DNA of 64,000 bases, from positions 457,090 through 521,089 of the forward strand of contig NZ_VOSC01000019.1 of the NCBI RefSeq assembly GCF_007997385.1, in the 5' to 3' direction. Every line of letters starts with the position of its first letter. Position 1 is the first letter of the stretch. Under the pieces are notes generated by a model. That model did not search any database and had not been told where the DNA came from. It saw only the letters and a list, made by a program, of their open reading frames with translations. Of the stretch, positions 47,323 to 54,550 are shown piece by piece. This stretch comes from Seonamhaeicola algicola (GTDB taxonomy: Bacteria; Bacteroidota; Bacteroidia; Flavobacteriales; Flavobacteriaceae). Both the position numbers and the translations under genes were made by a program.

Positions 47323-47492
47323 ATTTACAGTATTTTAGTTTATACTTTTACTATACAAAAATACATTAACACTCTTTTTTTCATTATAACAAATGGCTAA
47401 ATGAACAGCTCATATGATTTATACTACCTGTTATGCAAACCAAAATAATTTAAATATAAAAATGTTATTATGATTCTTTTTTTTATTGAGAA

Positions 47493-47612
47493 TTATGTCA
47501 CAGAAAGAAAACTAAAAATTAAGAATATAAACCGCAAAAGAACAACAACTGTAATAAACATTAGTTTAAAAAAACACAGCCAAAAGCCTTTATATGGTTT
47601 TTCATTATCCAT
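47493..47612 (-). CDS. Possible 39-aa membrane peptide
   Basis: ATG at 47612 opens 39 codons: a polar start (MDNEKPYKG) then one strongly hydrophobic helix (about 13-37, LMFITVVVLLRFIFLIF). It begins only about 15 bases after the ferredoxin terminator stem, in its T-run side, so expression would need read-through or a promoter that I do not see. A longer reading from 47753 runs antisense-like through the ferredoxin gene and is rejected. No homology evidence. Confidence 0.3.
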   Translation of the reverse strand: MDNEKPYKGFWLCFFKLMFITVVVLLRFIFLIFSFLSVT

Positions 47613-47620
47613 TTTACTAA

Positions 47621-47653
47621 AATAAAAAAATCCTAAGCTTTCACTTAGGATTT
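47621..47653 (-). terminator. Terminator of the ferredoxin gene
   Basis: AAATCCTAAG (47628-47637) and CTTAGGATTT (47644-47653) form a 10-bp stem. On the minus strand a T-rich run (TTTTTTTATTTT) follows. It lies 24 bases after the ferredoxin stop. Confidence 0.85.
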
Positions 47654-47676
47654 CTATATAAAATAACACGTAACGT

Positions 47677-48030
47677 TTAATCTTCAGGATGCATAAAACG
47701 TTGTTTTGTAAGTAATTCTTCTTCGGTTTCAACATGATCATCATCTGGCACACAGCAATCTACCGGACAAACTGCTGCACATTGTGGCTCATCATGAAAT
47801 CCTTTACATTCTGTACATTTATCAGGCACTATATAATACAACTCGTCACTAATTGGTTCTTGTGCCTCATCGGCATCAACTTCCGTACCGTTAGTTAATA
47901 CTATTTTTCCTTCTAAACTTGTTCCGTCTTTATAACGCCAATCATCGGCGCCCTCATAAATTGCAGTGTTTGGGCATTCTGGTTCACAAGCGCCACAATT
48001 TATACATTCATCTGTTATTATAATTGCCAT
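47677..48030 (-). CDS. 4Fe-4S dicluster ferredoxin
   Basis: 117 aa electron carrier starting [20 protein letters not shown] at ATG 48030; upstream in-frame ATGs read through the promoter region and are rejected. Cluster I ligands are [12 protein letters not shown] (Cys 9, 12, 15, 19) and cluster II is formed by CTECKG and [10 protein letters not shown] (about 72-93) with the insertion typical of YfhL-type ferredoxins. The acidic tail (about 94-117) is usual in the phylum. It is divergent to the acyl-CoA reductase gene. Confidence 0.95.
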   Translation of the reverse strand: MAIIITDECINCGACEPECPNTAIYEGADDWRYKDGTSLEGKIVLTNGTEVDADEAQEPISDELYYIVPDKCTECKGFHDEPQCAAVCPVDCCVPDDDHVETEEELLTKQRFMHPED

Positions 48031-48054
48031 ACCGTTTTTTCTCTTGAGTTTGCT

Positions 48055-48100
48055 TAAATTTGCAGTTGCAAAAATAAAGCCAAAACCATTCAAAACCAAA
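48055..48100. promoter_or_regulatory. Interpenetrating promoters of ferredoxin and acyl-CoA reductase genes
   Basis: On the minus strand TTTG (48100-48097), a 20-base spacer and TATTTTTG (48076-48069) form a good ferredoxin promoter. On the plus strand TAAATTTG (48055-48062) is a -7 element for the acyl-CoA reductase gene, with only a T-rich -33. The two -7 boxes are 6 bases apart and each promoter lies in the other gene's leader, so polymerase should not occupy both at once. Confidence 0.5.
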
Positions 48101-48106
48101 TTAAGC

Positions 48107-49165
48107 ATGCATTTAGAACAAAGAATTAATGCTTTTGTAAAATTAGGAGATTTTTTAAGGCAATTTTCTAATGAAGTTGTTACTAAACACGATAATATTG
48201 AATACAACAACCTGTTTTTTGATGGTTTTAAGCATCAAATAAAACTAGCACAAGAACACAATGGCTGGTTTACAACGCAAAACCTGCGCTTTGCCTTTAA
48301 AAATTGGGCAAATGCCTTAACCCAAAATAGTATAAAAACCTGGTTAAAACCCTACCAAATAGAAACTTTTACACCTAAAAAGGTTGCTATAATTATGGCT
48401 GGAAACATACCATTAGTTGGGTTTCATGATTTTTTATCGGTGCTAATAACTGGGCATAATGTGCTTGTAAAACAATCATCAAACGATAAACATTTACTAC
48501 CTTACTTAGCCAAATATTTAGAACATATTGAACCTAGTTTTAAAGGCAAAATAGCTTTCACACAAGAAAAATTAGAAAATTTTGATGCAGTAATTGCTAC
48601 CGGCAGTAACAATACAGCCCGTTATTTTGAGTACTATTTTAAAAATAAACCTTCTATCATTAGAAATAACCGTAATTCTGTAGCCATTTTAACAGGAAAT
48701 GAAACCGATGAAGATTTACAAAATCTTTCAGAAGATATTTTTAGATATTACGGCTTAGGCTGCCGCAGTGTTTCAAAACTTTTCGTGCCAAATAATTATA
48801 ACTTTGACGCTTTTTTTAAAGCTATTTACCATTGGCATCCTATTATTAACGAAGCCAAATACGCCAATAATTACGACTACAATAAAGCCGTATATTTGAT
48901 GAGTGAATTTGATATGTTAGAAAATGGATTTTTAATGATAAAAGAAGACCAAAGTTACGCATCACCAATAGCAACCCTTTTTTATGAATTTTATGACGAT
49001 ATTACCCGTTTAAAAGAAAAAATAAACGCTGAAACGCAGCAAATTCAATGTATTGTTGCTAAAGGTTTTTCTGAAAATGAAGTCGCTTTTGGAGCCACTC
49101 AGAATCCGGAACTTTGGGATTATGCGGATAGTGTCGATTCTATTGAATTTTTATTATCAATTTGA
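48107..49165 (+). CDS. LuxC-like acyl-CoA reductase
   Basis: 352 aa from ATG 48107 ([20 protein letters not shown]); a longer frame from 47966 overlaps the ferredoxin gene and is rejected. The LuxC-type fold shows a dinucleotide-binding region ([17 protein letters not shown]), [18 protein letters not shown] and the catalytic Cys in [13 protein letters not shown]. LuxC-type enzymes reduce acyl-CoA to aldehyde with NADPH. In Bacteroidota such a gene commonly stands alone between ferredoxin and serC, and its substrate is unknown. No lux genes are present. Confidence 0.88.
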   Translation: MHLEQRINAFVKLGDFLRQFSNEVVTKHDNIEYNNLFFDGFKHQIKLAQEHNGWFTTQNLRFAFKNWANALTQNSIKTWLKPYQIETFTPKKVAIIMAGNIPLVGFHDFLSVLITGHNVLVKQSSNDKHLLPYLAKYLEHIEPSFKGKIAFTQEKLENFDAVIATGSNNTARYFEYYFKNKPSIIRNNRNSVAILTGNETDEDLQNLSEDIFRYYGLGCRSVSKLFVPNNYNFDAFFKAIYHWHPIINEAKYANNYDYNKAVYLMSEFDMLENGFLMIKEDQSYASPIATLFYEFYDDITRLKEKINAETQQIQCIVAKGFSENEVAFGATQNPELWDYADSVDSIEFLLSI

Positions 49166-49242
49166 CGAAAAAATTATTGAATTTTCACTAACAATTAGGC
49201 AATTAATTGCAAACTTTGCATCTTTAAATTTTACCACACAAA

Positions 49243-50307
49243 ATGAGAAAACACAACTTTAGTGCAGGACCTTGCACTTTACCTCAAGAAGTATTATTAA
49301 AAGCATCGCAAGCTGTTGCTGATTTAGATAATAGCGGTTTATCACTTATAGAAATATCTCACAGAAGCAAAGCCTTTGTTGACATAATGGAAAATGCTAG
49401 AGCACTTGCTTTAGAGTTATTAGGCTTAGAAGGAAAAGGCTACAAAGCTTTATTTTTACAAGGTGGTGCTAGTACACAATTTTTAATGGTTGCTTTAAAC
49501 CTATTAGAAAAAAGAGCTGGTTATTTAAACTCTGGCGCTTGGGCTGCTAAAGCCATTAAAGAAGCTGCTATTTATGATGATGTTTTTGAAGTAGCATCAT
49601 CAAAAGATGCCAATTATAATTACATACCAAAAGGGTATGAAATTCCTGAAAACTACGATTATTTTCACTGCACATCAAACAATACCATTTATGGTACGCA
49701 AATGAAAGCGTTCCCAAAATCGCCAATACCAATGGTTTGTGATATGAGTAGCGATATTTTTTCACGTAGTTTAGATTTTTCACAATTTGATTTAATATAT
49801 GCTGGTGCTCAAAAAAACATGGGGCCTGCAGGAACAACATTAGTTGTTATAAAAGAAGATATTTTAGGCAAAGTATCGCGTAAAATACCATCAATAATGG
49901 ATTACAAAGTACACATAGACAAAGGCAGTATGTTTAATACACCACCTGTTTTTGCTGTGTACACTTCAATGCTAACATTACAATGGTTAAAAGACCTTGG
50001 AGGTATTGCTGCCATTGAAAAAGAAAACGAAAAGAAAGCGCGTTTAATGTATTCTGAAATAGATTTAAACCCATTATTTAAAGGTTTTGCAGCTAAAGAA
50101 GACCGCTCTACAATGAACGCTACCTTTACTTTAGAAAATGAAAACCTAAAAGAAACATTTGATACAATGCTTAAAGAAGCTAACGTTAATGGCTTAAACG
50201 GTCACAGAAGTGTTGGTGGTTACAGAGCATCAATGTATAATGCATTATCTTTAGATAGCGTAAAAGCTGTTGTTGAAGTAATGAGCGAATTAGAAAGAAA
50301 AGCCTAA
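49243..50307 (+). CDS. serC: Phosphoserine aminotransferase
   Basis: Class V PLP aminotransferase (354 aa) that makes 3-phosphoserine from 3-phosphohydroxypyruvate. Start MRKHNFSAGPCTLP is typical. The PLP lysine is in YAGAQKNMGPAGTTLV (about 190-200), substrate loops include HRSKAF and GHRSVGGYRASMYNA at the C-terminus. It precedes serA by 130 bases and the two cover two steps of serine synthesis. Confidence 0.97.
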   Translation: MRKHNFSAGPCTLPQEVLLKASQAVADLDNSGLSLIEISHRSKAFVDIMENARALALELLGLEGKGYKALFLQGGASTQFLMVALNLLEKRAGYLNSGAWAAKAIKEAAIYDDVFEVASSKDANYNYIPKGYEIPENYDYFHCTSNNTIYGTQMKAFPKSPIPMVCDMSSDIFSRSLDFSQFDLIYAGAQKNMGPAGTTLVVIKEDILGKVSRKIPSIMDYKVHIDKGSMFNTPPVFAVYTSMLTLQWLKDLGGIAAIEKENEKKARLMYSEIDLNPLFKGFAAKEDRSTMNATFTLENENLKETFDTMLKEANVNGLNGHRSVGGYRASMYNALSLDSVKAVVEVMSELERKA

Positions 50308-50370
50308 ATAGTTTGCCGTAACAATTGCAGTATGCAATGGCTTACTCAAACTAAAAATAAAATCAATATT

Positions 50371-50428
50371 AAGTTAAAAGGCTAAAGTTCAAAAAAAACT
50401 TTTAACTTTTAACATTACAACTTTTAAC
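50371..50428. repeat. Inverted and tandem TTTTAAC repeats upstream of serA
   Basis: AAGTTAAAAG (50371-50380) is a perfect inverted copy of CTTTTAACTT (50399-50408), giving a 10-bp stem with an 18-base loop. TTTTAAC occurs at 50400-50406, 50407-50413 and 50422-50428. The same heptamer precedes the exonuclease gene at 10-30. Confidence 0.55.
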
Positions 50429-50436
50429 TAAAAAAA

Positions 50437-51387
50437 ATGAACGTATTAGCAAATGATGGTATTTCACAAAGTGGAATAGATGCTTTAGAAAAAGCGGGAT
50501 ACAATGTTAGCACAACAACAGTAGCCCAAGAGCAGTTAATAAACTACATTAATGAAAAAGACATCAGCGTACTTTTAGTACGTAGCGCAACCACTGTGCG
50601 TAAAGATTTAATTGATGCTTGCCCAAACCTAAAAATTATAGGTCGTGGTGGTGTTGGTATGGATAATATTGATGTAGAATACGCCAGAGAAAAAGGCTTA
50701 CACGTAATTAATACGCCTGCAGCGTCATCACACTCTGTAGCTGAATTAGTATTTGGGCACCTTTACGGTTTAGCACGTTTTTTACACAACGCTAACCGCG
50801 AAATGCCTTTAGAAGGCGATAGCAACTTTAAAGGGTTAAAAAAAGCATACGCCAAAGGCACAGAGCTTAAAGGAAAAACCTTAGGTGTTTTAGGTTTTGG
50901 TAGAATTGGTCAAGCTACAGCAAAAGTAGCGTTAGGCGCCGGCATGAAAGTTATTGCATTTGATCCGTTTTTAGAAAAAGCTAATTTAGAGTTAGAATTT
51001 TTTGATGGCCAAAAAGTAAACTTTGATATTGAAACTATTTCAAAAGAAGACGTTTTAAAACAAGCCGATTTTATTACATTACACGTACCTGCACAAAAAG
51101 ATTACGTTATTGATGAAGCTGAATTTAACATGATGAAAGACGGTGTTATTTTAGCCAATGCAGCTCGTGGTGGTGTTGTAAATGAAGTAGCTTTAGTTAA
51201 AGCTATTGAAAGCGGTAAAGTAGCAAGAGCAGCGCTTGATGTTTTTGAAAAAGAACCAAAACCTGAAATTCAATTATTAATGAATCCTTCATTATCATTA
51301 ACACCACATACTGGTGCAGCAACCAATGAAGCACAAGATAGAATTGGTACAGAATTAGCATCTCAAATTGTAAGCATACTTGGGTAA
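50437..51387 (+). CDS. serA: D-3-phosphoglycerate dehydrogenase (short form)
   Basis: 316 aa 2-hydroxyacid dehydrogenase without C-terminal ACT or ASB domains, so lacking the usual serine-feedback module. Seen: RSATTVRKDLID, the Rossmann motif LGFGRIGQATAKVALGAG (about 148-165), the catalytic Arg in NAARGGVVNE (about 242) and His in LTPHTGAATNEA (about 288). It follows serC; a terminator stands 32 bases downstream. Confidence 0.95.
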   Translation: MNVLANDGISQSGIDALEKAGYNVSTTTVAQEQLINYINEKDISVLLVRSATTVRKDLIDACPNLKIIGRGGVGMDNIDVEYAREKGLHVINTPAASSHSVAELVFGHLYGLARFLHNANREMPLEGDSNFKGLKKAYAKGTELKGKTLGVLGFGRIGQATAKVALGAGMKVIAFDPFLEKANLELEFFDGQKVNFDIETISKEDVLKQADFITLHVPAQKDYVIDEAEFNMMKDGVILANAARGGVVNEVALVKAIESGKVARAALDVFEKEPKPEIQLLMNPSLSLTPHTGAATNEAQDRIGTELASQIVSILG

Positions 51388-51419
51388 ACACCCAAAATGT
51401 GACCAAAATATTATAAATG

Positions 51420-51450
51420 AGTCTCAACTATAGAAGTTGGGACTTTTTTT
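51420..51450 (+). terminator. Terminator of serC-serA
   Basis: AGTCTCAAC (51420-51428) and GTTGGGACT (51436-51444) form a 9-bp stem with one G-T pair, followed by TTTTTT. Confidence 0.85.
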
Positions 51451-51492
51451 GTACCTTCAAAATCCATTTTTTAACCATAAAAACTAATACAG

Positions 51493-52128
51493 ATGTCTGG
51501 AATTTTAGATTTATTAAACAGCGACCTTGGAAAAACACTAATAAGCGGTGTTGCGGGTCAAACAAATCAACCTCAAAACAAAACACAAGATGTTTTAACA
51601 ATGGCGTTACCCGTACTTATGCAAGCCATGAAGCGTAATGCCGCTACACCCGAAGGTGCTCAAGGTTTAATGAGTGCATTAAACAACAAGCATGATGGTA
51701 GTATTTTAGATAACCTTGGAGGTTTATTTAACGGTGGTGTTGATGATAACGTTTTAAACGACGGAAGTAAAATTTTAGGACACGTATTAGGTGGCAAACA
51801 ACAAGCCGTAGAAAATACTTTAGGTGCAAAAGCTGGAATGGATGCTGGCTCTGTTGCGCAAATTTTAAAAGTTGCTGCTCCTATTTTAATGGGGGTATTA
51901 GGTAAACAAACAAGACAAAATAATGTAAGTAACCAAAGCGGTATAACAGATTTACTTGGTGGCTTAATAGGCGGAAGTTCAGCAAGTAACGAACAAAGCT
52001 TTTTAGAATCTATTTTAGATGCCGATGGTGATGGTAGCGTAGTTGATGATGTTGCGGGCATGGTATTAGGTGGTAGTAAGAAAAAAGGTGGCCTTGGCGG
52101 ATTATTAGGCGGGCTTTTTGGCAAATAG
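51493..52128 (+). CDS. DUF937 family protein
   Basis: 211 aa, rich in Gly, Ala and Leu. The DUF937 repeats occupy about 1-140 (MSGILDLLNSDLGKTLISG, GSKILGHVLGGKQQAVE). A calcium-loop-like DADGDGSVVDDVAGM segment is at about 177-191. The tail is a Gly/Leu/Lys repeat (GGLGGLLGGLFGK). The family is cytoplasmic and uncharacterised. It is followed by a strong terminator. Confidence 0.85.
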   Translation: MSGILDLLNSDLGKTLISGVAGQTNQPQNKTQDVLTMALPVLMQAMKRNAATPEGAQGLMSALNNKHDGSILDNLGGLFNGGVDDNVLNDGSKILGHVLGGKQQAVENTLGAKAGMDAGSVAQILKVAAPILMGVLGKQTRQNNVSNQSGITDLLGGLIGGSSASNEQSFLESILDADGDGSVVDDVAGMVLGGSKKKGGLGGLLGGLFGK

Positions 52129-52153
52129 AACCTATAATTTCATATATAATTAA

Positions 52154-52187
52154 AAAAGACCAAGCCTAAAACCTTGGTCTTTTTTTT
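52154..52187. terminator. Terminator after the DUF937 gene
   Basis: GACCAAG (52159-52165) and CTTGGTC (52173-52179), extended by flanking A and T runs, form a stem followed by eight T on the plus strand. Confidence 0.85.
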
Positions 52188-52345
52188 GTTAAAAACTGTT
52201 ATAATACAATAACTTACAAAATGATTTTTGTAAATTTAATACAAAACGAAACGTTTACTCACGCAAATAAACCGTTACCTCATTTACACTTTAAAAGCTT
52301 AAGTAATGGTTTTAATTTTAGGGTATTATTTTAAAAATACACATC

Positions 52346-52798
52346 ATGAAAAAACTAAGTTACATACTTGTATTGTTAATAACTAGCGTAATAGTTTTAA
52401 ACTGTAACACAACCAAACACCCTGCAAATAAAAAAAATATTACCGAGCAAACTGAAAATTTAAAAGTTAGCGATACTGTAAAAATTGCTAATGAAGAATT
52501 AGAATATGAAATTATAATTATAGATCCTGGTTACGCCACTTGGTTAGCCTCTATGGCAAGGCCTGAAGGTTTTTATTCTCAACAATACATGGAAAATAGA
52601 AATAGAATTTTTGTTATTGAATGGAACCAGCGCGTTTTACAACCAAACATTTATAATTCTAATTTATATGAACTTCAAATAGATTACAATCCGCAAATTG
52701 ATTACGGATACGAGGTTAATTACAAATTATATAATTACTTTATTTACTTTCAGCTAAAATATAACCAAAAACTTGGGCCGTTTAATGTTAGAATTTAG
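52346..52798 (+). CDS. DUF6146-like lipoprotein
   Basis: 150 aa lipoprotein with lipobox VLNC (Cys about 20). The conserved part, about 55-148, reads IIDPGYATWLASMARPEGFY, FVIEWNQRVLQP and DYGYEVNYKLYNYFIYFQ, which I recognise as the Bacteroidota family DUF6146. Function unknown. It is probably monocistronic. Confidence 0.75.
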   Translation: MKKLSYILVLLITSVIVLNCNTTKHPANKKNITEQTENLKVSDTVKIANEELEYEIIIIDPGYATWLASMARPEGFYSQQYMENRNRIFVIEWNQRVLQPNIYNSNLYELQIDYNPQIDYGYEVNYKLYNYFIYFQLKYNQKLGPFNVRI

Positions 52799-52836
52799 AA
52801 ATAGCATCTTCATATTTATACTTTTAAAACGCTAAA

Positions 52837-52867
52837 TTTTAATATGAAAAAAAGTTATGTACTTTTG
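52837..52867 (+). promoter_or_regulatory. Promoter of the DUF6787-like gene
   Basis: TACTTTTG at 52860-52867 matches the -7 consensus and TTTT at 52837-52840 lies 19 bases upstream. The GTG start at 52884 leaves a leader of only about 10 bases. Confidence 0.55.
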
Positions 52868-52883
52868 CAGATAAATTAGTGCT

Positions 52884-53186
52884 GTGAATAAATTAAAAGA
52901 ACGTTGGGGCGTAGAATCTAATTGGCAAATTGCTGTAATTTTTATAGTTTTTGCTGTAACAGGCTCAACGGCTTCATATATTGGTAAACCCATTTTAAAA
53001 TACTTAAACATAACCCCAGAAGGGTTAGGTGGTTTTGGCTATTGGGCTATTCGTATTATTTTACTTTTTATAGTATATCAATTTTTACTAGTATTTTTTG
53101 GTTGGCTTTTTGGGCAACACAAATTCTTTTGGAACTTTGAAAAGAAAATGCTCAGGCGCTTGGGGTTGGGTAAATTTTTAAAATAA
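52884..53186 (+). CDS. DUF6787-like small membrane protein
   Basis: 100 aa with GTG start (V-N-K-L-K-E-R-W-G-V). Two hydrophobic helices at about 17-36 and 52-74; the segment FFGWLFGQHKFFWNFEKKML near 71-90 is characteristic of the Bacteroidota family DUF6787. No known function. A bidirectional terminator at 53211-53248 follows. Confidence 0.75.
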   Translation: MNKLKERWGVESNWQIAVIFIVFAVTGSTASYIGKPILKYLNITPEGLGGFGYWAIRIILLFIVYQFLLVFFGWLFGQHKFFWNFEKKMLRRLGLGKFLK

Positions 53187-53210
53187 GTGTATTATTTTAA
53201 AACACATATA

Positions 53211-53248
53211 AAAAAAAGAGCTAAACAATGTTTAGCTCTTTTTTTTTA
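53211..53248. terminator. Bidirectional terminator
   Basis: AAAGAGCTAAAC (53215-53226) and GTTTAGCTCTTT (53230-53241) form a stem flanked by A-run and T-run, serving the DUF6787-like gene and the convergent metal-uptake operon. Confidence 0.85.
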
Positions 53249-53264
53249 ATTCTATTAATGTTAA

Positions 53265-53738
53265 TTACTCAACAATTTTAATATCAATTGATGTTCGGCT
53301 TTGCCAACCAGTAACATCAGTTACTGAGTAAGCACAATGATAATCACCTGTATCAATATCATTAGGTAAAGTAACAGCAATATTAATTTCATAAGATGTT
53401 AATCCGCCTTCAATAGTAAAATTCTCTAAATAAATTAAAGGATTAACTGCTTGTTTTTTAGGCAACAAATCGCAATTAGCTTCTTGGTCGTCATGAGTAT
53501 GATGATCAAAATTATGATGTATATCTAAACTATATGAAGCTAACTCAACGTTATCAGTTACCTGTGCTCTAAAATTATAGGTTTCACCTCTAACTAACTC
53601 AATACAAGGTTTTGGAAACCCTTCAGTATAATTAATACTTATTGTTGGCTTGGTTTCATCAACATTTTCATCATCAGAACAACCAAAAAAAGCTGTTATA
53701 ATGATTACTAAAAAAAGATTTTTTACTAAAAACTTCAT
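53265..53738 (-). CDS. DUF4625 lipoprotein, single domain
   Basis: 157 aa lipoprotein, lipobox FFGC (Cys about 20) then SDDENVDE. One DUF4625 beta-sandwich follows (about 32-155). It is rich in potential metal ligands: DIHHNFDHHTHDDQ (about 74-87) with six His, plus Cys in ELVRGETY-adjacent KPCIE, EANCD and YHCAYS. It ends with DIDTGDYHCAYSVTDVTGW. Last gene of the TonB locus, 1 base after its two-domain paralogue. Probably binds metal at the surface. Confidence 0.85.
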   Translation of the reverse strand: MKFLVKNLFLVIIITAFFGCSDDENVDETKPTISINYTEGFPKPCIELVRGETYNFRAQVTDNVELASYSLDIHHNFDHHTHDDQEANCDLLPKKQAVNPLIYLENFTIEGGLTSYEINIAVTLPNDIDTGDYHCAYSVTDVTGWQSRTSIDIKIVE

Positions 53739-53739
53739 A

Positions 53740-54516
53740 TTAAGGTTTTGTTACATCAATGTGTGCTTCGTATCTTTTAATAACACCATCTTCATCTTCA
53801 ATTGCTATTTCTATATGGTATTCTCCTGCTGGTGCTGTTGTAGGTACATCAATATGTTCGTGAAATTCAGCTTCAGTTTTTTCGTGGTAACCTTCTGAAA
53901 ATATTTTTTCTTCATCCCACTCTGTTTCACCTTCACCAACAGTTAAACCATGTGCATGGACATCAACCATAATGCTGTGTATACCATTAACTGCTTCTAT
54001 GTCAAACTCTAAGTGAAAATCTTCACCACGTACTACAGTTTCATCAATAGAAATGTTACTTAAAGTTGTTGGATGAACAATATCAATATGTCCTTCAACT
54101 TCAGTGCTGTTGCCTAACTCGTCAACTACGGTTAATGTAATATGGTACTCGCCTGCTGGTGCTGTTGCAGGAATATCAATATGTTTATGAAGTTCAGCGT
54201 TAATAGCTTTTAAACTTTCATCAGTATATGTTATTTCGTAATCCCATTCTTCTTCACCTTCACCAACTGGTAAATCATGCGCATGAATATCAACGGTTAC
54301 ACTGCTTACTTTGTTTTCGGCGTATATTTCAGCTTCCATATGGATATCTGAACCAATGTAAGCCATAGGCTCGGTTGAATGGGCGCTTCCTTCACCAAAT
54401 TCGAAATCTGAAATTTGTGGAGCTGCATCTGATGGGTTACTATCATCATCACTACATGAGAATAAAGCAATTCCTAAAAATGCAAAAATTGCTAAGCGTT
54501 TTAAATTTGTTTTCAT
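53740..54516 (-). CDS. DUF4625 lipoprotein, two domains
   Basis: 258 aa lipoprotein, lipobox LFSC (Cys about 21) followed by SDDDSNPSD. Two tandem DUF4625-type domains at about 35-148 and 150-256 share the patterns HAHDLPVGEGEEEW / HAHGLTVGEGETEW and ELHKHIDIPATAPAGEYHI / EFHEHIDVPTTAPAGEYHI, again with clustered His and Glu. It stands 34 bases after the TonB receptor gene. A role as a surface metal-binding partner of the receptor is inferred from composition and context. Confidence 0.85.
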   Translation of the reverse strand: MKTNLKRLAIFAFLGIALFSCSDDDSNPSDAAPQISDFEFGEGSAHSTEPMAYIGSDIHMEAEIYAENKVSSVTVDIHAHDLPVGEGEEEWDYEITYTDESLKAINAELHKHIDIPATAPAGEYHITLTVVDELGNSTEVEGHIDIVHPTTLSNISIDETVVRGEDFHLEFDIEAVNGIHSIMVDVHAHGLTVGEGETEWDEEKIFSEGYHEKTEAEFHEHIDVPTTAPAGEYHIEIAIEDEDGVIKRYEAHIDVTKP

Positions 54517-54550
54517 TTTTTCTTTGGGTTTTAAATTATTTATTGTTTGA

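Larger units (their letters stand above)
47323..47676. other. Intergenic region upstream of the GH86-like gene
   Basis: 354 bases. On the minus strand TATTTTTG (47367-47360 region) is a plausible -7 element for the GH86-like gene, with no good -33 at normal spacing. The part 47493-47612 holds a possible 39-aa ORF and 47621-47653 the ferredoxin terminator. The rest is AT-rich without visible features. Confidence 0.45.

Noticed and set aside
47613-47753. N-terminal extension of the 39-aa peptide to 47753
   Set aside because: It would run through the ferredoxin coding region and the terminator in another frame.
48031-48210. Extended N-terminus of ferredoxin (177-aa reading)
   Set aside because: The added 60 residues cover the divergent promoter region and the start of the acyl-CoA reductase gene; the short form begins exactly at the ferredoxin fold.
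52221-52334. 37-codon ORF upstream of the DUF6146-like gene
   Set aside because: No promoter, conserved motif or fitting terminator; length is within chance expectation.
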